Source of the DNA: a virus
Virus record (IMG/VR): IMGVR_UViG_3300030687_000033
Coordinates: 1-42,964 of that record
Length of the DNA: 42,964 nt
Reading direction: 5' to 3' (one strand)
This document shows positions 21,535 through 29,289 of the stretch, piece after piece (the stretch's first letter is position 1; every line of letters starts with the position of its first letter). Made by a program: the position numbers and the translations under genes. Below the pieces are notes generated by a model. That model made no database searches. It was not told the origin of the DNA and saw only the letters and a list, made by a program, of their open reading frames with translations.

Positions 21535-21888
21535 ATGCAATTCTTCCGCCACTTCTACATCGGAACTAACTACCTCGGCTCTTCTGAAGACCGCATCCGA
21601 TTCATTCACGGGGAAGCCCAACAGCCTGTCCCTTACGTGATGTTCTGCCCGTGCTGTGGGGAGATTTGGGCGAGGATGCCGGTGCTCAACTCAATGGCGG
21701 ATTGGCGGATCATCGGGGGGTATTGCGAGAAGCACGGGAAGTCCCGCTATGCAATCGCAGGCTCCCTGATGCTGAATTGGGAACCGGAACTCACCGCTAT
21801 CTTGCCGGATGAAGTTATCAAAAGGGAATTCGCCCTTCACTTACGACTATGGGATAAGGAAAATGACAGAAAGCTGGAAAGAGCCTGA
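21535..21888 (+). CDS. Putative zinc-binding protein, 117 aa
   Basis: Contains MFCPCCGEIWARMP near residue 36 and YCEKHGKSRY near residue 63, together a CxxC...CxxH site in a small treble-clef or ribbon arrangement. The rest is soluble and aromatic-rich. It lies between the nuclease and ATPase genes, so a replication or recombination accessory role is possible. Confidence 0.65.
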   Translation: MQFFRHFYIGTNYLGSSEDRIRFIHGEAQQPVPYVMFCPCCGEIWARMPVLNSMADWRIIGGYCEKHGKSRYAIAGSLMLNWEPELTAILPDEVIKREFALHLRLWDKENDRKLERA

Positions 21889-22111
21889 AGAGGACAACAT
21901 GTCGATAGGGGAGCTAGCCGAATACTTGCTATCCTTTCCGGCAGAGATTCAACATTTACCAGTGAAGGTCCTTTGGGAAGGGCAGATATTCCCCGTCAAC
22001 AAAGCCAGATTCGACTTCACTGATGGAAAGCGCTACTACGCTGAATCCCTGATGAAAGGGAAAGCGACATACACAGGAATTTACCTGGAACTCTACGCGG
22101 ATCACATGTAA
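21863..22111 (+). CDS. Hypothetical protein, 82 aa
   Basis: Start at ATG 21863 (MTESWKEPEEDNMSIGEL) with AAGGA upstream; it overlaps the previous gene by 26 bases. It contains SIGELAEYLLSFPAE and then alternating strands, a layout seen in small phage proteins of unknown function. The stop overlaps the ATPase start (TAATG). Confidence 0.6.
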   Translation: MTESWKEPEEDNMSIGELAEYLLSFPAEIQHLPVKVLWEGQIFPVNKARFDFTDGKRYYAESLMKGKATYTGIYLELYADHM

Positions 22112-23037
22112 TGACACTCGAACAAGGTACAGCAGTAGGAGACTCCGCTGATCTTCCAGGAATGGAACTATCGGCACTACCGGGCGTAAATTGTATGCTG
22201 ATGGGGCCATCAGGCACAGGCAAAACCCACGCCATCGGAACCATTGCCGAAGCCTACCCCGATCTGGAAGTGTTTTACCTCGGTCTGGAACCCGGGATGG
22301 AAACCCTGCTCGGCTACTACAAGAGCAAGGGGAAACCTCTACCCCCTAACCTCCATTGGCATTATCTCGAAGCAGCTAAGGCATCGTTCAAGGACATGCT
22401 GGAAGGTGCGAAGCGAGTTAACACGATGTCATTGGAAACACTGGCGAAAACAAATGATCCCAACAGATCCAAACACAATCGATTTATCAAGCTCCTCGAA
22501 GTCCTTAACGATTTCCCTGACGACAGAACAGGCAAGAAATTTGGCTGCGCTGATGAGTGGGGTCCGAACCGAATCCTTGTTATCGACGGAATGGCCGGTC
22601 TGGCTCGCATGGCAATGTCCCTCGTCGTGGGAAATAAGCCTGTCAAGAATATTAGCGACTGGGGAATAGCCCAGGATCAGATCGAGAAGGTCATCAACCT
22701 CTGGACGGACGCTTGCAAGTGCCATTTCATCCTCATTGCTCACGTCGAGCGGGAAAAGGATGAAGTTCTCGGTGGTATCAAGCTGATGGTCAGCACTCTC
22801 GGGAATAAGTTGGCCCCGAAGTTGCCAGCAATGTTTTCGGATGTGATTCTCGCTGTCCGCGAAGGTTCCAAATTCACATGGGACACAGCCAACTCACAGG
22901 CTGACGTCAAGACCCGCAACTTGGCAATTGCCGCTGGATTGCCCCCGGATTTCAAGCCGATCTTCACTTCGTGGCTGTCGCGTGGTGGGAAGTTTGTTGA
23001 GGGCGTGCGGGATGCGAATAGCCCCCCGGAGGAGTGA
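22111..23037 (+). CDS. RecA-like AAA ATPase (AAA_24/Sak4-like), 308 aa
   Basis: P-loop GPSGTGKT at 32-39, then LEVFYLGLEPGMETL, and a Walker B region ILVIDGMAGL near residue 152, followed by FILIAHVEREKDE as the sensor-like strand. This is the pattern of phage single-domain RecA-like ATPases (AAA_24 type, some called Sak4) that assist single-strand annealing with the phage SSB. The ssDNA-binding-like gene downstream and the exonuclease upstream support a recombination/replication module. Confidence 0.8.
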   Translation: MTLEQGTAVGDSADLPGMELSALPGVNCMLMGPSGTGKTHAIGTIAEAYPDLEVFYLGLEPGMETLLGYYKSKGKPLPPNLHWHYLEAAKASFKDMLEGAKRVNTMSLETLAKTNDPNRSKHNRFIKLLEVLNDFPDDRTGKKFGCADEWGPNRILVIDGMAGLARMAMSLVVGNKPVKNISDWGIAQDQIEKVINLWTDACKCHFILIAHVEREKDEVLGGIKLMVSTLGNKLAPKLPAMFSDVILAVREGSKFTWDTANSQADVKTRNLAIAAGLPPDFKPIFTSWLSRGGKFVEGVRDANSPPEE

Positions 23038-23231
23038 TGAGAATAGTAGACACAGATAACTTTGCTGGAGATTACCCGGATGAGAAATTTATTCTGGGCT
23101 GGGTGACTGAAAAACAGGGAAAAGAAATTGTGGAAGTTATTAATAGAGTCCTCAATGAGCGTGGAGAGTGCTCTAGGTATTATAAAGTAGTAGCAGATGA
23201 TTATCAGCTCCAACCGGGTTTTCAACCGTGA
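23037..23231 (+). CDS. Hypothetical protein, 64 aa
   Basis: ATG overlaps the ATPase stop (TGATG) with GGAGGAG upstream. Starts MRIVDTDNFAGDYPDEKF, then EVINRVLNERGE helix. Its last codons (GFQP, then TGA) lie inside palindrome E7, so the element was incorporated as the gene end. Related in style to phage proteins that bind small ligands, but not recognised. Confidence 0.65.
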   Translation: MRIVDTDNFAGDYPDEKFILGWVTEKQGKEIVEVINRVLNERGECSRYYKVVADDYQLQPGFQP

Positions 23232-23260
23232 TTAACAAATAGTAATCGCGGGTAATAACT
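23218..23260. repeat. 43-bp palindromic element E7
   Basis: Left arm gttttcaaccgtgatta, centre acaaatag, right arm taatcgcgggtaataact. It supplies the final residues and stop codon of the 64-residue gene. About 130 bp follow before the SSB-like gene. Confidence 0.9.
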
Positions 23261-23393
23261 ACCCTAACCCTGACAGGAGGTGCGTAAATACTAGCAAAAC
23301 TGGCTATTAACTAGCCCCAATCGGTAATATAGTTTCTCTACGGTGCGAGCACCGGCAAATGTTACAAACTCTCTTAATCTCCGAGGTCATTCC

Positions 23394-23849
23394 ATGTTTG
23401 ACGCAGATAGCTTTTTGAATTCCGCAGTAACCGGCTCCAACTCCACCAAAGTCGTTCCGTGCCCCATGGGGGAATTCCCTGGCGTCATCGACAAGATCGC
23501 AGCACGCCAATGGCAGTCTGGCGACGGCACGAAAACTGGTGTCGCCCTCGATGTGACCTGGGCAATCGAAGATGACGAAGCCAAAGCCACAACTGGCCGT
23601 GATGTCGTCACCGCTCGCCAAGGCATCATGCTGGATCTCACCCCCGACGGTGCTATCGACATGGGGGAAGGAAAGAATGTGGCCCTCGGTCGCTTGCGTG
23701 CAGCTACCGGCCTCAACGATCCGTCAGTCGAGTTCTCGTTCAACCAGCTCCCTGGCCGCATGGCTAAGGTCAAGGTCGGTCATCGCCCGGACAAGAACGA
23801 CCCGGAGATTGTCTACGCGCAAGTTGATGCAGTAACCAGCCTGGGCTAA
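23394..23849 (+). CDS. Single-stranded DNA-binding-like protein, 151 aa
   Basis: Starts MFDADSFLNSAVTGSNSTKV, then beta-strand-rich sequence with IDKIAARQW, GVALDVTWAIED, TARQGIMLDLT and RMAKVKVGHR: an OB-fold-type pattern like DUF669/phage SSB proteins. These coat single-stranded DNA during replication. ATG at 23394 is preferred over an upstream codon at 23343. A hairpin terminator follows. The C-terminus is AQVDAVTSLG, without the classic acidic SSB tail. Confidence 0.65.
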   Translation: MFDADSFLNSAVTGSNSTKVVPCPMGEFPGVIDKIAARQWQSGDGTKTGVALDVTWAIEDDEAKATTGRDVVTARQGIMLDLTPDGAIDMGEGKNVALGRLRAATGLNDPSVEFSFNQLPGRMAKVKVGHRPDKNDPEIVYAQVDAVTSLG

Positions 23850-23882
23850 GCAACCCCCAGTAACAAAACTCGTTGCAATGGG

Positions 23883-23907
23883 CCGGCCTTCAGGGGCCGG
23901 TTCTTCC
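23883..23907 (+). terminator. Intrinsic terminator
   Basis: CCGGCC-ttcagg-GGCCGG hairpin followed by TTCTTCCT, just after the SSB-like gene. Confidence 0.6.
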
Positions 23908-23916
23908 TGAAGATCT

Positions 23917-23926
23917 ACAAAGGCTC
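23917..23926 (+). promoter_or_regulatory. Start-associated motif ACAAAGGCTC
   Basis: AAAGGCTCAG followed by AC and the ATG at 23931. The eight bases AGGCTCAG match the complement of the RNA hairpin loop at 14829-14839. Confidence 0.55.
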
Positions 23927-23930
23927 AGAC

Positions 23931-24305
23931 ATGTTTAAAATCATTCTCGGATTAACCATAGCCGCAAGTCTTTCTGGGTGTGACCTCTACCCACCCTACC
24001 GCGTGTATAACGCCAAAATGAATGGAGAAGCTGAATTAGCTCAGGCGAATTACGCAAAACAAGTTCAAGTGCAGGATGCTCTGGCTAAGAAAGAAAGTGC
24101 AAAATCTCTAGCAGATGCTGAAGTTATTCGAGCCTCTGGAGTAGCAAAAGCTAATGCTATCATTGGGGAATCTCTGAAAGGGAATGAAAGCTATCTTCGT
24201 TATCTGTGGATTCAAAATCTCTCGGCATCTGAAGGTAAGGGTCAGGTTATCTATGTTCCTACCGAAGCCGGTCTTCCTATACTCGAAGCCTCCCGGAAAC
24301 CCTAG
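23931..24305 (+). CDS. Lipoprotein with SPFH/band-7-like segment, 124 aa
   Basis: A lipoprotein signal peptide (MFKIILGLTIAASLSGC) with lipobox LSGC, so the mature protein is anchored by lipid at Cys17. Then a helical region (ELAQANYAKQVQVQDALAKK) with AKSLADAEVIRASGVAKANA, which looks like the C-terminal coiled coil of SPFH/prohibitin-type proteins, ending GQVIYVPTEAGLPIL. Phage early lipoproteins can block superinfection; the SPFH-like part could bind membrane domains. That is inference. Confidence 0.65.
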   Translation: MFKIILGLTIAASLSGCDLYPPYRVYNAKMNGEAELAQANYAKQVQVQDALAKKESAKSLADAEVIRASGVAKANAIIGESLKGNESYLRYLWIQNLSASEGKGQVIYVPTEAGLPILEASRKP

Positions 24306-24307
24306 CC

Positions 24308-24427
24308 ATGCTCGCCCTCTTCATCGCAGTCTTTCTCCTGGCCGAATCCCGCGCCCATTGGCTGTGGTGGGGGTCGTTCATAGCAGTCCTTTTCGTTACC
24401 TTCATCGCGTCATTGCATGGGGCATAA
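24308..24427 (+). CDS. Small two-segment membrane protein, 39 aa
   Basis: ATG two bases after the lipoprotein stop. Starts MLALFIAVFLLAESRAHWLW and has a second hydrophobic part (GSFIAVLFVTFIASL). It is likely coexpressed with the lipoprotein. Function unknown. Confidence 0.5.
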   Translation: MLALFIAVFLLAESRAHWLWWGSFIAVLFVTFIASLHGA

Positions 24428-24447
24428 ATTCCCCTACTCAACCTCCA

Positions 24448-24469
24448 GGAGCCTTCGCGCTCCCTTTTT
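24448..24469 (+). terminator. Intrinsic terminator
   Basis: GGAGC-cttcgc-GCTCC hairpin followed by CTTTTT. It ends the lipoprotein pair 33 bases before the next gene. Confidence 0.75.
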
Positions 24470-24501
24470 AGCTGAAAATCCCCAACAAGCAGGAAAATGC
24501 A

Positions 24502-25872
24502 ATGACAGCACAGCTAATTAAGACCTCTGACATCCAGATTGACCTGAATCGCCAACGTAGAGAATTCGAATCCCAAGCACTCGCGGAGCTAGCTGCCGGT
24601 ATCCGTGCCCGAGGCCTCATGCATGCCATTGTCCTCCGCGAACGGGATGGCGCTATGGTTCTCGTAGCCGGTGAGCGTCGGATGCGCGCTATCGATGAGG
24701 TGCGCATGCTCGGAGGTACGATCAAATACAACGGAGAGGTAATTCCTGATGGTTATTTACCTTACGTCACCCTTGGTCAGCTCTCCCCGCTCGAAGCGGA
24801 AGAAGCAGAACTTGAGGAAAACTTACACAGAAAAGACCTTACATGGCAGGAACGTGCTGCGGCATTGTCGAGGCTCCACAACCTACGCAGTAAACAGGCA
24901 CACGCGGAGGGAAGGGTCCACACCGTGGCTGATACAGCCGTCGAAGTCAAGGGGCGTTCGGACGGGAATTTTCAAAACACGGTTAGAAAGGACATCATTG
25001 TCAGTCAGTACCTTCATATACCGGAAATTGCAAAGGCCAAGAACACTGACGAAGCATTCAAAATACTGAAGAAGCAAGAGGAAACCCGCAAATACGCGGA
25101 CCTCGCCAAGCGCGTAGGTGCTACTCTCTCCCACGAATCCCACAAGGCGTTCAACGTCAATTGCCTCTCGTGGATGCTCACTACAGACCCGGAGCAATTT
25201 GATGTTATTCTTACAGACCCGCCTTACGGCATGGGAGCAGATGAATTCGGTGATGGGGCTGGTAAGTTCGGAGGTATCGAACACCATTACAAGGATGACT
25301 ACGAATCCTGGCGATCTCTTATGCAGGACTGGGCACCGCTGGCTTACCGGGTTGCCAAGCCCGAAGCCCATGCCTACGTTTTTTGCGATATTGATAACTT
25401 TCATGAGCTTAAAAGGATCATGCAGGGAGCCGGGTGGTGGGTTACTCGTACCCCCTTCATCTGTACTAAACCCAATTCCGGCCGCGTGCCTCATCCTGAT
25501 AACGGGCCTCGACGCCAATGGGAGATGATTTTATATGCCATTAAGGGCAAGAAGAAAACGACCGGTATCTACCCTGATGTTGTTACGACTTTTGCTGACG
25601 CAAACACCACCCACGGTGCGCAGAAGCCTGTTGCTCTTTATTCTGACCTTCTTAAGCGCAGTGCGCGACCTGGTGATCGCGTGCTTGATAGCTTCGCTGG
25701 GAGCGGTACTATTTTTCCCGCTGCTCATGCTGCTAAGTGCTTGGCTACTGGGTTGGAGCAGAATTCAACTTACTATGGGATCTGCCTGCAACGGCTCCAA
25801 GGACTAACCAACGTCGACCCAGCGGAGCAAGGCAAGGCTCTGATGGCGGAACTCAACCAGCTGAAGGAGTAG
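24502..25872 (+). CDS. ParB-domain/DNA methyltransferase fusion, 456 aa
   Basis: The N-terminal ParB-like nuclease/NTP-binding domain contains QRREFESQALAEL and VLVAGERRMRA (GERR 57-60). A helical middle (EEAELEENLHRKDLTWQER) is the ParB DNA-binding-type region. The C-terminal half is a beta-class amino methyltransferase: DPPY at 239-242 (motif IV), then FAGSGT at 398-403 (motif I), with TD-type sequence VILTDPPYGMG. It would methylate adenine N6 or cytosine N4 and may protect phage DNA from host restriction or mark replicated DNA. ParB-methylase fusions occur in other phages and mobile elements. Confidence 0.85.
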   Translation: MTAQLIKTSDIQIDLNRQRREFESQALAELAAGIRARGLMHAIVLRERDGAMVLVAGERRMRAIDEVRMLGGTIKYNGEVIPDGYLPYVTLGQLSPLEAEEAELEENLHRKDLTWQERAAALSRLHNLRSKQAHAEGRVHTVADTAVEVKGRSDGNFQNTVRKDIIVSQYLHIPEIAKAKNTDEAFKILKKQEETRKYADLAKRVGATLSHESHKAFNVNCLSWMLTTDPEQFDVILTDPPYGMGADEFGDGAGKFGGIEHHYKDDYESWRSLMQDWAPLAYRVAKPEAHAYVFCDIDNFHELKRIMQGAGWWVTRTPFICTKPNSGRVPHPDNGPRRQWEMILYAIKGKKKTTGIYPDVVTTFADANTTHGAQKPVALYSDLLKRSARPGDRVLDSFAGSGTIFPAAHAAKCLATGLEQNSTYYGICLQRLQGLTNVDPAEQGKALMAELNQLKE

Positions 25873-25876
25873 CTTG

Positions 25877-26080
25877 ATGGATCATCCTGACTATCGCCTG
25901 CGTAAGTGGAACTCCAAGCTGGTGCTGGTTACGACCGACCCGGAGTCGCTGATGATGGATCCAGATCTGCCTGATTTTTATATCTCGGATACGCTGCGGC
26001 TTCAACTGATTGCAGTACGCAACCTCTGCCAGCGGACTCTGGAAAAGTGTTGTGTAATAGATTACCCCGCGAAAAATTAA
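25877..26080 (+). CDS. Hypothetical protein, 67 aa
   Basis: ATG 25877 with GAAGGAG ten bases upstream; begins MDHPDYRLRKWNSKLVLV. Soluble; no motif. It lies between the methylase fusion and the polymerase. Confidence 0.55.
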   Translation: MDHPDYRLRKWNSKLVLVTTDPESLMMDPDLPDFYISDTLRLQLIAVRNLCQRTLEKCCVIDYPAKN

Positions 26081-26093
26081 TATAGGAATTGCA

Positions 26094-28496
26094 ATGGCTC
26101 AAATGACGGTAAGGGCTTCTGGCCCCCGTAATGCAAAGATAATGATTGTGGGCGACCACGCACATGAGATGGATCTCAGGCGTGGAGAGCCATTTATCGG
26201 TGGGGGCGGTTTTGAGCTGACGAAGATGTTGAGTGACGTGGGGATTCGCAGGGATGACTGCTACATGACCCTCGTCCTGAAGAGCCGTACCTACCCGAAC
26301 GAACTCAATATCATCGACAAGAAGAAAGACCGCCAGCCGAATCATGTGTTCTTCCAAGGACACTACATCACGCAGAAGCTTTATGACGCGTGCATGGCCC
26401 TGCGGGAGGAAGTGGAGCTAGTCAAGCCTAACGTCATCTGCACGGTTGGGGATTTGGCGCTATTCGCCCTCACGGGGGTAACTTCCAGCTTCAACTACCG
26501 CTCGTCCATCATGGATAGCGTGCTCACTCCGGGGTACAAGGTCATCCCGACCCTGCGGAGCGATATCATCCACACGCAATATGCTCGCCGCCCCTGGATG
26601 CTGCACGATTTGAAGCGGGTTAAAACCAATTCACTGACTCCGGGAGTTTTTCACCGGGATTACAAATTGTTAATCGCGGTTGATAACTCGGAGCAGTGGC
26701 TAGACACCATTGTAGAAAAGTTAGACTGGATCAGTGACGTACACCTAGCTTGCAAAGACACCCCACTTTCCTGCGATATCGAAACTCGTGGTGGTCACAT
26801 CACCTGCATCTCTTTCGCGTGGTCCCCTACGGAAGGTATTTGCATTCAACTCTGCCCACTCCGTAATCCAGAAGGGTTTTGGGATGCTGAGAGCGAGGCT
26901 ATCCTTGCGCAGAGAATCTGCAGTATTCTTACCGATCCCAATGTCCTCCTAGTCGGACAAAACTTCAACTACGATCTCCAGTATATCTTCCGTCATTGGG
27001 GGATCCTCCCGACGAACGTAGCTGACACAATGCTCATGCAGCACTCTGCGTTCAGCAACCTCCCGAAAAACCTCGGGTTCCTCTCCTCCATGTACTGCGA
27101 AGACCATCTCTACTGGAAGGATGACCGCACGGACTGGAAGGAAGGAGAGGATGGCGAGGATGAGATGAAATATTGGGAGTATTGCGCTACCGATTCCTGC
27201 CGTACCCTTGCTGTCTACCACACCCTCAAATCCGTGCTCAAGGCCATGAACCTGGAAAAGGTCAATGAATTCCAGCAACGCTTGCGCCCAAAGGTCCTTA
27301 AGTCAATGATTCGCGGGGTGCGGGTCGATCAACAAAAGCGCTCTGATCTATCACTCACCCTCATGCGGGAGGTGGAATCTCGGAAACATTGGATGAGGGA
27401 GGTAGTTGGGTATGAAATCAACTACCGCTCCCCAATGCAAATGCAGGATTTCTTCTACCGGCAGATGGGGCTAAAACCGATCACTAACCGAGCCACGGGA
27501 GGCATCACCACCAATGACGCTGCCCTACAATCCTTGGGTGCCAAGGAACCTATCCTTTGGCCAGTTATTAGGAAAATCTCTGAGCTACGATCCCTGGGTG
27601 TCTTCCATTCCACTTTCGTTCTGGCTCCCCTCGACAATGATCGCAGGATGCGGTGCTCCTTCAACATTGCCGGTACGGAAACCTATCGCTTCTCATCCAG
27701 CAAGAACGCATTCGGCAGTGGAATGAACATGCAGAACATCCCCAAAGGTGGGGAGACTGAAGACGCGGGACTAGACCTACCGAATATCCGCAACATCTTC
27801 ATCCCGGACGAAGGGCAGACCTTCTTTGATATCGATCTTGACAGTGCTGACCTCCGAATCGTTACCTGGGAATCCGGTTGCGAGTGGATGAAAGAGAATT
27901 TCAAGGCTGGCCGGAAGCCCTATGTGGAAGTAATGAAGGAATACTATCATGACCAAACTATGTCGAAAAATTCGCACCCGCGCGAGTATGCGATGTTCAA
28001 GTCTCTGTGCCATGGCACGAATTATCTCGGAACAGCGGAGGGAATCGCACCTCGTATTGGGCTCAACGTACATGAAACTGATCGGATTCAAAAGTGGTAC
28101 TTTGGCCTTTGTCCGGAAATTGCCCAATGGCAGAATGATATTAAAAAACAAGTGTCTGGTCGTAGATACGTGGAGAACGCATTCGGCTACAGAAATTACT
28201 TTTTCGACAAGATCGAAGGGACCATTTTTAATCAAGCCATTGCATGGATACCGCAGAGTTCTGTTGCGTGCCTGATTAACAGGGCATACGTGGCAATTGA
28301 CGACCTGCACGGGGATTGGATACAGATTCTTTTGCAGGTGCATGACTCCCTGGCAGGTACGTTTCCTAGCAGCAGAAAGGAGGAGGCATTGAAACTAATT
28401 CGGGAAGCAGCTTCTATAGCAATACCGTATGAGGACCCGCTCTACATTCCTGTAGGCGTGGTATCCAGTGAAAAATCATGGGGGCAGTGCGGATAA
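26094..28496 (+). CDS. UDG-like domain fused to family A DNA polymerase, 800 aa
   Basis: Residues 1-180 resemble a uracil-DNA glycosylase (family 4/5-like): IMIVGD, GEPFIGGGGFELTKML, VKPNVICTVGDLAL, and at the place of the usual HPS motif, TLRSD, so the catalytic His is missing. Residues 185-198 come from palindrome E8. A 3'-5' exonuclease follows: CDIETRGG (D228, E230), GQNFNYDL and YCATD. The polymerase motifs are A FDIDLDSADLR (about 577), B KSLCHGTNYLG (about 635) and C LLQVHDSLAG (about 748, HDS where HDE is classic). It is the replicative polymerase. It has AGGAATTGCA ribosome site. Confidence 0.92.
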   Translation: MAQMTVRASGPRNAKIMIVGDHAHEMDLRRGEPFIGGGGFELTKMLSDVGIRRDDCYMTLVLKSRTYPNELNIIDKKKDRQPNHVFFQGHYITQKLYDACMALREEVELVKPNVICTVGDLALFALTGVTSSFNYRSSIMDSVLTPGYKVIPTLRSDIIHTQYARRPWMLHDLKRVKTNSLTPGVFHRDYKLLIAVDNSEQWLDTIVEKLDWISDVHLACKDTPLSCDIETRGGHITCISFAWSPTEGICIQLCPLRNPEGFWDAESEAILAQRICSILTDPNVLLVGQNFNYDLQYIFRHWGILPTNVADTMLMQHSAFSNLPKNLGFLSSMYCEDHLYWKDDRTDWKEGEDGEDEMKYWEYCATDSCRTLAVYHTLKSVLKAMNLEKVNEFQQRLRPKVLKSMIRGVRVDQQKRSDLSLTLMREVESRKHWMREVVGYEINYRSPMQMQDFFYRQMGLKPITNRATGGITTNDAALQSLGAKEPILWPVIRKISELRSLGVFHSTFVLAPLDNDRRMRCSFNIAGTETYRFSSSKNAFGSGMNMQNIPKGGETEDAGLDLPNIRNIFIPDEGQTFFDIDLDSADLRIVTWESGCEWMKENFKAGRKPYVEVMKEYYHDQTMSKNSHPREYAMFKSLCHGTNYLGTAEGIAPRIGLNVHETDRIQKWYFGLCPEIAQWQNDIKKQVSGRRYVENAFGYRNYFFDKIEGTIFNQAIAWIPQSSVACLINRAYVAIDDLHGDWIQILLQVHDSLAGTFPSSRKEEALKLIREAASIAIPYEDPLYIPVGVVSSEKSWGQCG
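26646..26688. repeat. 43-bp palindromic element E8, in frame in the polymerase gene
   Basis: Left arm gtttttcaccgggatta, centre caaattgt, right arm taatcgcggttgataact. It begins exactly on a codon boundary and encodes VFHRDYKLLIAVDN, in the linker between UDG-like and exonuclease domains. It is the only copy that lies fully inside a gene. Confidence 0.9.
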
Positions 28497-28747
28497 TGAA
28501 AATCATTCAACTACTAGCAGCAATCGATGGGGAATCCCCTGGAACAATCGGGAGCCAGATCTACGGCTTAGGGGATGATGGGGTGGTGTATGAGTTGGTA
28601 AGCCCTTCTAAAACTCTAACACATAGAAATCAACATGCTGTAGCAGTTCGCTACTACGATGGAGAAACTGGTGGATGGCGTGCAGTTGTGCAGTCCCATG
28701 AACGAACGGAAACTATTCCAAATCCCGATCGACCTTCGCTAAAATAA
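28496..28747 (+). CDS. Hypothetical protein, 83 aa
   Basis: ATG overlaps the polymerase stop (TAATG), so translation is coupled. Begins MKIIQLLAAIDGESPGTIGS; compact beta-rich (VAVRYYDGETGGWRAVV) and soluble. It is the last gene of the early arm. Confidence 0.6.
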   Translation: MKIIQLLAAIDGESPGTIGSQIYGLGDDGVVYELVSPSKTLTHRNQHAVAVRYYDGETGGWRAVVQSHERTETIPNPDRPSLK

Positions 28748-28751
28748 GAAA

Positions 28752-28773
28752 AGCCCCTCAGTTTCGAGGGGCT
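28752..28773. terminator. Bidirectional terminator between convergent arms
   Basis: AGCCCCTC-agtttc-GAGGGGCT, a perfect 8-bp stem, followed by AGTTTCTC on one side and TTTTCTTATTTT on the other (reading leftward). It stops both the early and the late transcript. Confidence 0.85.
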
Positions 28774-28774
28774 A

Positions 28775-28817
28775 GTTTCTCACCGCTATTACTTTTCATT
28801 AATCCCGGTGAATAACT
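28775..28817. repeat. 43-bp palindromic element E9
   Basis: Left arm gtttctcaccgctatta, centre cttttcat, right arm taatcccggtgaataact. It abuts the bidirectional terminator and carries the TAG stop of the leftward gene at 28816. Confidence 0.9.
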
Positions 28818-29280
28818 ACTTCCCCCAGACTGCCGACAAGATCAACCTCAAACTATCCGGGTCGATCTTATTCGGTGGCTCCGACAGCTGCCCCAGCATA
28901 CCAGCCGCCTGCAAACACATCGTAGCGAACTCAGAGCAGAATCTCTCTTCCTCGTTCGTCCAGCCTGTTGAGAAGAAGAACGCTACGATCCCCAGTTGGT
29001 TGTACTTACGCCCAATCTGGCTCCGGCCGTAGCTGTAGAACATCTGCTCCTGCTTCGGCGTGCAGGGGATATCCACCCTCTCCACCGGGCAGGTCATATA
29101 CCCAGCTGGTCGGATCTGCACTCCAGCCGGAACCCCCTGAATCACATCACTCCGCGCTCCCAGCAAGCTCCCATCCGGCAGGACACAATCAACATGAGAG
29201 AACTTGCCATGACCAAACCACTTGATCATGGCCGATCCTACTCCCGTCCCTTCTACAAACTGCAAGCTGATTGTGCCCAT
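28816..29280 (-). CDS. Permuted NlpC/P60 (YiiX-like) peptidase-type protein, 154 aa
   Basis: Shows WFGHGKFSHVDCVLPDG with the His of the permuted papain-like site, and later RFCSEFATMCLQAAG with the active Cys. This order (His before Cys) defines the permuted NlpC/P60-type fold, as in YiiX. Members act as amidases or peptidases on peptidoglycan or lipoproteins. It is the last gene of the lysis and tail arm; a role in cell-wall degradation is plausible but the substrate is unknown. Confidence 0.62.
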   Translation of the reverse strand: MGTISLQFVEGTGVGSAMIKWFGHGKFSHVDCVLPDGSLLGARSDVIQGVPAGVQIRPAGYMTCPVERVDIPCTPKQEQMFYSYGRSQIGRKYNQLGIVAFFFSTGWTNEEERFCSEFATMCLQAAGMLGQLSEPPNKIDPDSLRLILSAVWGK

Positions 29281-29289
29281 TGCCGTCTC

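Noticed and set aside
23306-23336. Promoter before the SSB-like gene
   Set aside because: TAATATAGT offers a -10, but no -35 at normal distance; too weak to list as a feature.
28838-29280. Spanin gene in the lysis cassette
   Set aside because: No lipobox-containing small frame or Rz-like coiled coil was found near the endolysin; the 28816 product has papain-like residues instead.
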